The notes under the pieces: model-generated
Database searches by the model: none
What the model saw: the letters and a program-made list of their open reading frames with translations, nothing else
What the model was told of the DNA's origin: nothing
Part shown: piece by piece, positions 56,453 to 64,000 of the stretch
Position numbering within the stretch: the first letter of the stretch is position 1
Layout of the letters: each line of letters opens with the position of its first letter
Source: Unio delphinus
Lineage: Eukaryota; Mollusca; Bivalvia; Unionida; Unionidae
Direction: 5' to 3'
Assembly: GCA_029339505.1 (NCBI GenBank)
Contig: JAQISU010000134.1
Span: 1-64,000, forward strand
DNA: 64,000 bases
Program-made: the position numbers and the translations under genes

Positions 56453-58366
56453 CTAAATCTGTATAACAAATACTGCATTTTTAGTGGGTCTCACTGTGAG
56501 GTTCGCTCTGCGGAGTCTATTGAAGAGCTCGCTCAGGACGGACACGTGCTCACTCCAAGTATTCGTGTACACGAATATGTCGTCTACAAAGCTATCAACG
56601 TTTGATAAACCTTTAAGCAACTTTCGCATCAAACGACAACAGGTGGCGCTGGCTCCCACTAACCCGAATGGCATCACTTTGAATTGATACAATCCTTTCT
56701 GGGTCGCAAATGCTGTCAAAGGTCGGGACTCAGGGACAATGGGAACCTGCCAATATCCCTTGGACAGATCCAGTTTGGAAATCCATCGGTTTCCCGACAG
56801 CTTTGCAAATAGACCCTCCATATCTGGCATTGGTTCTGCATCGAACACAGTGATTTTATTCAACTGCCGAAAATCGATACAGAATCTGTTCGTCCCGTCC
56901 TTTTTCCTGACTAGCACTACGGGAGAAGAATATGGCGAGTTGGAGGGTTCAATCACCCCCAGATCCAACATTTTACCCACCTCTTCGTCCACAGCTTCAC
57001 GTGCGTTGTATGGCACTGGATAGCCCTTGATTTGAATAGGGTCAGACGTATTTAGTTTAATTTTGAGGTCCAACAAAGTTGTACAACCTGGTCTGTCTGT
57101 GAATACATAAGAGTGTTTAGCCAAGAGCGCATTAATCTGTTGACGCTGGTCTTTTGTCAACTCCGCACTCACATCGACTTTATCTATCCCTTCCCCCGCA
57201 ACTCCCAAGGGACATTCAAGGGAACTCTCGATATTCGAATCAGCTTCATCATCGTCTACGACTGCCGTACAAACGACATTTAAGACCCCCTTTTCAACAT
57301 TGTCGCTCTGTCTCTTGATGTATAACTTGAGCATGTTAGCATGGAATGTCTTTAAATTACCGTCCATGTCAATTTTATAGTCCATGTCACCTTTTACCTC
57401 TTTAACTTCATAGGGACCTTTCCACTGGACTAATAACTTATTTGAACTCGTTGGAAGAAGCAATAGCACCTGATCTCCCACAAGAAATTTCCTATTTCGC
57501 GCTCTGCGGTTGTAATACTTGGCATATCTACGCCCCGATTTAATTAATTCGTCACGTGCCATCTGGCATGTATTCTCAAGTTTACTTCTTAGATCTAACA
57601 CGTACTGGTAAGTTGTTTTTATTTCCTCGTTCGCGACGTCACCAGTCCATAGTTCGCGTAGTATCCGCATCGGGCCTCGAACTGTCCTACCGTACAACAG
57701 TTCGAAGGGTGAAAACCCTAAACTTTCCTGCGGCACTTCACGGTACGCGAACAGAACAGCGTTCAAATAACGGTCCCAGTCTTGCGGACGTTCCGCGCAC
57801 ATCTTTCGCAGCATGCTTTTCAGGGTACCATTAAACTTCTCTACCAGTCCATTGCACATCGGATGGTATGGGGTAGTGTTTAGCTGTTTGATGGATAACA
57901 GCCTACTTATTTCACCTATGAGGTCAGAGGTGAATTGGGCACCACAATCAGTGAGGATTTTTTCTGGTACCCCTACCCTACTGAAGATATCAACTAATGC
58001 TTCAGCTACCCTTTCCGTTTCAATAGTTGGTAGCGCTACGGCTTCGGGGTATCTGGTCGCGTAATCAACCAGAGTAAGGATATACCGATTCTTTCTTTCG
58101 GTAACCGGGTGTATTGGTCCTACAATATCTACTGCCACTCTTTTAAACGGTGTATCTATTAATGGCATCTGTCCTAAGGGCACCCTTGTGACCCTTCCCT
58201 TACAGACGGTTTTCTGACATACGTCGCACGACCTACAGAGCCGTGTGACATCGCCATTAACACCGGGCCATTAGAATTCAGCGACTACCCTGCTAGTGGT
58301 CTTAGCCTTACCTAGGTGTCCTGCCATGCTTGACTCATGCGCCACCCTAAGTACTTGAGATCTATA
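56453..58366 (-). pseudogene. pol: Integrase and reverse transcriptase of the Gmr1-like element
   Basis: The integrase HHCC zinc region (AHESSMAGHLGK then CRSCDVCQ) lies at 58,340-58,210 and contains a TAA at 58,271-58,273. The open frame from 58,183 (576 codons) then carries the DDE core with Asp19 (VAVDIVGP), Asp79 (ILTDCGAQF) and Glu115 (NGLVEKFNG), D-x35-E. A GPY/F module follows (LVQWKGPYEV). The RT comes next, with SKLDLSKGYWQVPI, MPFGLVGASATCC and catalytic FVDD. It ends at a premature stop at 56,453, where the frame changes. RT following integrase in one frame is directly visible. No chromodomain is seen. Confidence 0.93.
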
Positions 58367-59125
58367 TCACTGGGGTAATACCACTTGCCAATACTTCTTA
58401 CCCTCCCGAGCGCTAAACTCCCTATGAATTAATCCGTTCTTGCGTACGAATCTCGAGCTACCCCCACGCTTGCAGTGTTTAATCGCGCCGGACGTGATTT
58501 TCTCAACAATTGTTCTGATGGATTCATCACGTTCTTGCTCTTGTTTGAAATCATCACGCGAAATTCCGGAGATCGATTCAGGGACTATTAATTTATGAAA
58601 CGCGGCTTTCTCTCGCCGTGTTTGCGCTCGCGTTTCGACTGCCTGAGCCAAAGGTATTTTAAAATCGGCCATGGTTGGAAGACGGGAACCTTCAACATTA
58701 CCGATCGTCAGATCGTAAATAGGGTTTTCCATACAAAGGGCATCAACAGTTCCAGTGAGGAAAGGTGTTTTTACCGTGATCCTTGCTACGTGAATGCGAC
58801 CGATCGTCTGATCAAGTAACATACATGGGGACTCCCACCCGAGCATTTGGTTAACCTGCACGAGACTCCGTTTGATCACTACGCCCGTGCAACCAGTGTC
58901 ACGTAATACTACGACTTCTCGACCGTTGACGAACCCTCTCGCGGTTGGTACACGCGCTTCGGGAAATAGACACGTGCCAAGCGATTGAATACAAGGTTCT
59001 ACCTGTACGATGTTATCAGATATACCTTTACTTTGTATAGCCACTGCTACCTTATGTACAAGTCCCTTTCTTTTAGGACAGTCTTTTTGAATATGACCCC
59101 ATGCATTACACAAGAAACATTGCAC
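58367..59125 (-). pseudogene. pro: Zinc knuckle, protease and integrase N-terminus
   Basis: Same frame as Gag, separated from it by the TAG at 59,189; the open region actually begins at 59,188. It has a CCHC knuckle CFLCNAWGHIQKDC (residues 3-16 from the ATG at 59,125) and a retropepsin active site VVLRDTGCTG (Asp76). A linker and the beginning of the integrase (RKNGLIHREF) follow. It ends at TGA 58,367-58,369, where the integrase should continue without a break. The internal ATG is probably not a true start: in an intact element this would be part of a Gag-Pol polyprotein. Confidence 0.88.
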
Positions 59126-59188
59126 ACGCTGAATAACTGGATTCCTAACTGAACTATTTACCTCAGCTGATTTTACAAGCTCCCTAGG

Positions 59189-60277
59189 CTAAGGTCTCGC
59201 AGACTGGTTTCCAGACTTAAAATCTTTTAAAACCACATTCTGGGTTCCACAATGAGCTTCGGCAAACAGATCGGCTTGCTTAGCCATATCTTTTACGTTT
59301 GTGAAGACTTTCTCTTTCAGAAATTGATCTGATTCTCGCCCAACTGTATTAAATAATTGATCTCTGAGCAAGAAATCAGTCAATCCTTCAAACGTTTTCA
59401 CCGCTTTGCCGCATTCAATCCACCGCTCAAAATAGTTCGCAATTCTAACGGTGAACTGACCAAAGGTTTCTCCCTTATCGGGCTTGCTATACCTGAACTT
59501 TTTACGAAAACCCTGTTCATTGAGCTCGTACCTTTCGAGAAGTGCTTCCTTTAGGACGTTGTATTTAAACACATCGTCTCTCGGATGTCGCGAGTATACA
59601 TCCAGTGCTTTACCCTTTAATAGAGCACTAAGATGCAATGCCCAGTCATTTTGACTCCACTTCTGGTTTTCAGCATACCGCTCAAACCGATGAAGATAAA
59701 TTTCCATGTTATCTTTTTCATCGTCAAAGGGAGGTAATTTGGGGCCCCTTAATTTGCTAAAGGCAGAATCGTGCTCTCTTCCAGATGTTGCTAACTCTAC
59801 CTTACGCTCATGATCCCGTTGCTTTGCTTTTTCATCTAACTCTATTCGCTTTTGCTCCGATTCCATTTCCAATCCTATCCTATCCTTTTCGGCCTGCTTC
59901 TCTAATTCTATCTTTTCCCTTTCGGCCTGCTTCTCTAATTCTATCTTTTCCTTCTCTAATTCTATCTTTTCCTTTCCGGCCTGCTTCTTTAATTCTATCT
60001 TTTCCCTTTGGGCCTGCTTCTCTAATTCTATCTTATCCTTCTCGAAGGCCCATTTCCTTTCTTCGGCTTCCCCTTTTTCCCTTCCGAATTCCCTTTCTAA
60101 TTCCCGTTTCCTTTCTTCGGCTTTCCCTTTCTCCCTTTCTAATTCCCTTTCTAATTCCCTTGCCCTTACCCTTTCTTCTCTTTCCCGAGCTTGTTCTTCT
60201 TGAATAAATTTCCTTAAGCTTTCACCTTCATACCCAAATTCTTTGCCTAAGGCAACCAAGTCCTTAAGGGATGACAT
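59189..60277 (-). CDS. gag: Gag (coiled coil plus capsid) of the Gmr1-like element
   Basis: A 362-codon frame. Residues about 25-170 form a very long charged coiled coil built of EKEKIELEKQAE-like repeats. Residues about 175-350 are the capsid region: LRGPKLPPFDDEKDNMEIYL, ALLKGKALDVYSR, FRYSKPDKGETFGQF and LLRDQLFNTVGRESDQFL. The last part is the type of Gag sequence from which vertebrate SCAN domains are thought to derive (Gmr1-like origin, literature knowledge). The frame ends at a TAG at 59,189, before the CCHC knuckle. The knuckle lies in the same frame further on. The stop may be a mutation or a programmed read-through point. The start ATG at 60,277 lies 75 bases after the primer site. 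Confidence 0.9.
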   Translation of the reverse strand: MSSLKDLVALGKEFGYEGESLRKFIQEEQAREREERVRARELERELEREKGKAEERKRELEREFGREKGEAEERKWAFEKDKIELEKQAQREKIELKKQAGKEKIELEKEKIELEKQAEREKIELEKQAEKDRIGLEMESEQKRIELDEKAKQRDHERKVELATSGREHDSAFSKLRGPKLPPFDDEKDNMEIYLHRFERYAENQKWSQNDWALHLSALLKGKALDVYSRHPRDDVFKYNVLKEALLERYELNEQGFRKKFRYSKPDKGETFGQFTVRIANYFERWIECGKAVKTFEGLTDFLLRDQLFNTVGRESDQFLKEKVFTNVKDMAKQADLFAEAHCGTQNVVLKDFKSGNQSARP

Positions 60278-60351
60278 GACAATTGTAATATAAATATAAA
60301 TGTTAAATGTATACTTTCACAAACATGATAGACAGTTCACTTAATCCAGCG

Positions 60352-60369
60352 ATCCCACTTCTGACACCA
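60352..60369 (-). other. Primer-binding site, tRNA-Leu type
   Basis: One base inside the 5' LTR, the minus strand reads TGGTGTCAGAAGTGGGAT. This is the complement of a tRNA 3' end ATCCCACTTCTGACACCA. Animal tRNA-Leu genes end in closely similar sequence, so tRNA-Leu is the likely primer. Confidence 0.8.
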
Positions 60370-60370
60370 T

Positions 60371-61818
60371 TGTAACAGAATTGTTACCGAGAGGATGGTG
60401 GATTAAATGAACAACACAAACGCAATATGTGAAAGAAAATATAAATTTATGAAATAAATTATTAATGAAAAATAATGATGTATCAACACCATAACTCATG
60501 CGCTCAACCCACAATTACACTCACAACCATTCACAATACATGAATAAATGAAATATTAATACAAAATAAAACACAGATACAAAGGAATCTCTTGGACTAT
60601 ACACAGATCCAAAGAACCTTTACAAAAGTTATATTAACGCAAGTATAAATCACGATAATAAACACATGCATCAAACTATACTATCGCACGTATGGATTGC
60701 GACAACTAGCACGAACATATACATGTATTTAATCAAGTTGCTAGCTTTTATTGAGAATCATGCAATGCCTTGAAATACTATTGCGATTTGAAGTAACCAT
60801 GTAAATACAACAATGTATTCAATTGTACTACAATTGCAACACACATATGTGTCTCGACCCTGTATAACCGTACGATTCACTAACAGTTGAATCGCCGCCC
60901 AGTTTCCCCGAAAACCTTGGGTTGACTCAATACTTGTATCGGTCACTTGCCCTTCACGGATCCACCACAGTTATACGTACAGACAGCATACAACATCTAC
61001 TAGAACTAATGTTCCTCAATACCCTAGATGTCGCCCCGGATGTTTACAACACTAGACAGCTCCGACACTCGGACTTCTAGCACTCCGGATATTTACACGT
61101 CACGACAGATGTAGACGGACAGACAATCTGACAGACAGACAGTCAGATACTTCAATTCGATTGCACAATAAATCAGCAACAATTTCAGCTACGATATCAG
61201 AGATGTTATCAGCCGACGTTATCAGAGATGTTTTCAGATGCGTTATCAGAGATGCTATCAGAGATGTTTTCAGATGCGTTATCAGCTACAATAAAGAAAC
61301 CAGACTAATAATAGTTGTCTCAAAAAATAATCTAAACCTTAGATCACGCTATTGCATTTAAAGTCTAATAGTGACTAGTAATTCCAAATATTCACGTTTA
61401 AAATCTGCATTGCAATAAAAGCATCATTATATGAAAATGATAAACTGAATAAAATTCACAATAAAACGAAATATAAATTTAACACTCACCCCTTTGGCTG
61501 GAGATTGAAAGACGAGCTATCTATCCTGTGATTAGATACTTTAGGTCCCGTAATATTGATCATAAATATTCTGCCTTATATACCCTCAAATAGGTGAGCA
61601 GAAATCACGGCAAGATTACCGTGCACTACGTGAAACAAATGTTCCGGATTTGATGTAATTCAAAATCAGGCACATGCAAATCGTTACACGCTGCTTACCT
61701 TGGGAAAAACCACTTATTCACCCCAGGCAACGCATGTACGACGAAACAAAAATAATGGTGAGATTAGATTGTAAATCAAGAAGAAAAAAAAATTCAATTT
61801 TCGCCTAATTCTGTGACA
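60371..61818 (-). repeat. 5' LTR of the Gmr1-like element
   Basis: Same boundaries as the other LTR; differences are scattered single bases and an A-run length change near 61,750. Small open frames inside either LTR are not element genes. The minus-strand promoter of the element should lie here, but I could not single out a TATA box with confidence. Confidence 0.95.
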
Positions 61819-61823
61819 TATAG
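61819..61823. repeat. Target-site duplication TATAG (right)
   Basis: Directly follows the right LTR and matches 54,186-54,190. Confidence 0.9.
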
Positions 61824-62663
61824 GATAAACTATATGAATGGTGTTACGAAATTGCCGATATGGCCCAGTTATACTACCATACGTTTTTATTATTATCAAG
61901 GTGTCGTGTTTCGCGCCATAATATTTTGTATAAATATGATTTTTCTTTGTGACACGCGACGCCTCTATTGCTCGCGCTACACGTGCGTGTTATGTATTAA
62001 TGCCCACGACTATATATATCGTGTAGAAATCTTGAAGGGGACAGCCACTATAGAGAAGCTCTAATTAATGTATTTAGCTGTCGGGGCAGGTGCCATTATA
62101 ACTTACTTTGAGCCAAAGAGTTGGGTGAGTTGTATATTTTTTAATCAACTCTTTTCACTGTTTACAATTAATATTCAGTTTCGTAAAACACGTTTATTGT
62201 TGTATTATGTTGTTGCGTTGTTTTATCGTACTCGTAATTCAATTTAGCAAGATGGTATGACCTATACAATTTGGTAACGAGATAATTGTATCTTGTCGCT
62301 ACTATGACTAATGTTGAAAACATGCTATGTATGTATTAATGTTATAGTATAACGTATTTTTTTTAATTGCATACCATTCCTACGTCATATTTCAGGCGGG
62401 TTATATTAACCCATTCGTAACCGTCGTATATTTTAAAGTTGTTACAATTAAAGCAGACTATTCGGAAAGTTGTTTCTTTTCCATATTCAGCTCGCTGGGT
62501 ACGAATAGCCGATCAAGCGTGTGAATATGAGGATGTCTGGTGCACAATTACCAGGTTAAACCACCAGTTTAGTGCCAATGTGTAGGTATAAGTCTGGAGG
62601 GTAGAGTGACCGTGTCGAAAAGCAGGCCGAGTCAGCACGGAGAAACACATGTGGTGATATCGA
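61824..62663. other. Flanking DNA, no recognised gene
   Basis: A short open frame (61,813-62,064) overlaps the LTR end and has no recognisable features. Nothing else is seen. Confidence 0.4.
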
Positions 62664-63046
62664 TTTTGTGATAACAGTAGTATTTGACTACATGTATTTT
62701 GTGATAACAGTAGTGTTTGACTACATGTACTTTGTGATAACAGTAGTATTTGACTACATGTATTTTGTGATAACAGTAGTATTTGACTACATGTATTTTG
62801 TGATAACAGTAGTGTTTGACTACATGTATTTTGTGATAACAGTAGTGTTTGACTACATGTATTTTGTGATAACAGTAGTGTTTGACTACATGTAGTTTGT
62901 GATAACAGTAGTGTTTGACTACATAAATTTTTTAATGACATTAGTGTCTTGACTACATGAAGTTCGCAACAAATATTTGACCACATGAAGTTTGTAACAA
63001 GTATTTGACTACAGGAAGTATGGAACAAGTATTTGACTACACGAGT
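62664..63046. repeat. 33-bp minisatellite, eight regular copies plus decayed tail
   Basis: TTTGTGATAACAGTAGTGTT plus TGACTACATGTAT repeats at exact 33-bp spacing from 62,664 to about 62,930. Degenerate copies keeping TTTGACTACA continue to about 63,046. Both strands stay open because 33 is divisible by three; these frames are artefacts. Confidence 0.93.
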
Positions 63047-64000
63047 TTGATATAGTAGTCAAATCAAATTTTCTATTTGTTTTATATTCATATCATATAC
63101 CTCGTGTTTGTTATTCTCGTGTCATTAGTGTGAGAGTTTAATACATTTTCATTGTCATTCACGAACGTGTTTGTTATTTCTTAAAACCCTGCCCAGTAAC
63201 AAAGGGTGTCAGCTCTATTACGTTACAAATGGAATCTTTAAGTGAAACCACCCATCCCAGTGATCAACATATCAGTTTAAATATAATTTCGATTCAAGTG
63301 ACAGCAAATGTTCCATAGTTAGGTTTAATACAAGAAATGGTTTTGATGCATCATAGGAAGAAAATTATACTTTACACAGGACAAACAAAACTTGATGACG
63401 AATGTATTGCAGTCTTTATAAGAACTTTAATTTGCTAGATTCATTTCTGATAAAGGGACATATTGGAGTCATTTATCTAACACAGGTCAAGTTAACAAAA
63501 TCGTGTCAAACGAATGCCCTGTAGATGTGTAATTGTATCGCATGTAACGGTGTCATCCGGATAGGTTTTAAATTGGTCATCAAATAGTTTACAAAAACAC
63601 AGCAAATTAGTTATCAAATATTTTACAAAACAAACTGCAAAAAAATCATTTTGCACCTTTCCTGCAACAATCACAACATTATTTATGATCCTATCATATT
63701 TTGACAGTCCTGGATTACAGTCTAAACCAGGCCGTTGACCCAAAAAGTTAAACCATTTTGCATTCGAACATTTAGTAACGTTTACCTGAGTGTGTACAAG
63801 AAAATAGATTTTCAGTAACAGAATGTTTAAAATGTGTTTTAGCAGTTTGCCAACATAGTCTAAAGCAACAAAAACACTAGTCTCATGACTGGTCCGGTTA
63901 TCTAGTATACATTATCAACAATCTATTTATCTGCATTGAATTTATGCTTAGTAAAATAATCATCTTTGAGAAATTAACAAAAAATTCAGGGAAAACATAA
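63047..64000. other. Intergenic DNA to the window end, no recognised gene
   Basis: AT-rich, with only short open frames and no known repeat or domain. Confidence 0.4.

Larger units (their letters stand above)
54191..61818 (-). mobile_element. Gmr1-like Ty3/Gypsy LTR retrotransposon, full length
   Basis: A 7,628-bp element on the minus strand, bounded by TG...CA LTRs of about 1,447 bp and flanked by TATAG. From 5' to 3' (right to left): LTR, tRNA-Leu-type primer site, Gag with coiled coil, CCHC knuckle, protease, integrase, reverse transcriptase, RNase H, polypurine tract, LTR. Integrase before RT is the Ty1/copia-like order. In Gypsy-type elements it is known from the Gmr1-like group described in fish and other, mostly marine, animals. 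The coding frame carries stops at 59,189, 58,367 and 58,271 and frame changes near 56,450 and 55,925, so this copy is not autonomous. The LTRs differ by only some 15-20 bases by eye, so insertion was recent. Confidence 0.93.

Noticed and set aside
59785..60207. Pro/Leu/Ser-rich frame opposite gag
   Set aside because: It is the complement of the Lys/Glu coiled-coil repeats of Gag.
62513..63028. 171-codon minus-strand frame with an 11-residue repeat, read as a possible repetitive protein or CRISPR-like array
   Set aside because: Eight head-to-tail 33-bp copies with no spacers: a minisatellite, neither a gene nor CRISPR.

Overview
This is non-coding-rich animal DNA, most likely from a marine mollusc and plausibly a gastropod. 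The evidence is a spliced gene for a secreted two-domain Kunitz protein, tRNA-derived SINEs with (AAC)n tails, a second SINE-type element carrying the TGCTTGTCGTAAGAGG motif I associate with molluscan SINEs, a Gmr1-like LTR retrotransposon, a Polinton/adintovirus-like relic, and very abundant simple repeats. There is no bacterial-style gene organisation. The species assignment is inference; only an animal genome is really secure.

Layout. 1-12.7 kb is a satellite-like array of 1.2-2.1 kb units, each built from (ATAC)n, (AATAC)n/(AATGC)n, (CT)n, (AT)n and (CA)n tracts around a unique core of about 1 kb. Two units plus an embedded SINE form a higher-order unit of about 3.53 kb present twice in tandem (1684-5210 and 5211-8709). 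A diverged outlier lies at 14.4-15.0 kb. 15.0-17.4 kb is an old degenerate satellite of about 150 bp period. At 17.5-19.6 kb come a dead LINE reverse-transcriptase fragment, a SINE head, a broken A32-like (viral packaging) ATPase fragment and one unknown intact ORF. 22.36-27.15 kb is a triplicated 1605-bp segment, followed by a related short-period repeat and a 66-bp minisatellite.

28.2-38.1 kb, all on the minus strand, is a decayed virus-like Polinton element. It has the C-terminal part of a protein-primed-type DNA polymerase B, a Cys-rich protein, several small structural-type proteins, a DDE integrase with a chromodomain, a membrane protein, a 421-residue F54H12.2-like capsid-type protein, a CxxC/His protein and an adenain-like protease. 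Two related unknown genes lie at its left side. Most genes have stops and frame changes, but the 421-residue ORF and two neighbours are intact.

39.3-40.7 kb is a CR1/L2-like LINE 3' end into which a MITE and a SINE have separately inserted. Immediately after it is a lone Kunitz exon lacking one canonical cysteine. A two-exon gene for a secreted double-Kunitz protein lies at 49.44-50.79 kb. Between and around these are minisatellites and AT-rich intergenic DNA.

54,191-61,818 is a full-length 7.63-kb Ty3/Gypsy-type LTR retrotransposon on the minus strand, with 1.45-kb LTRs, TATAG target duplications, a tRNA-Leu-type primer site and the unusual pol order protease-integrase-RT-RNase H of Gmr1-like elements. 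Its LTRs are almost identical, yet its coding frame has three stops and two frame changes. The window ends with a 33-bp minisatellite and unremarkable sequence. The only confident host gene is the double-Kunitz gene; the rest is dominated by mobile elements and tandem repeats.
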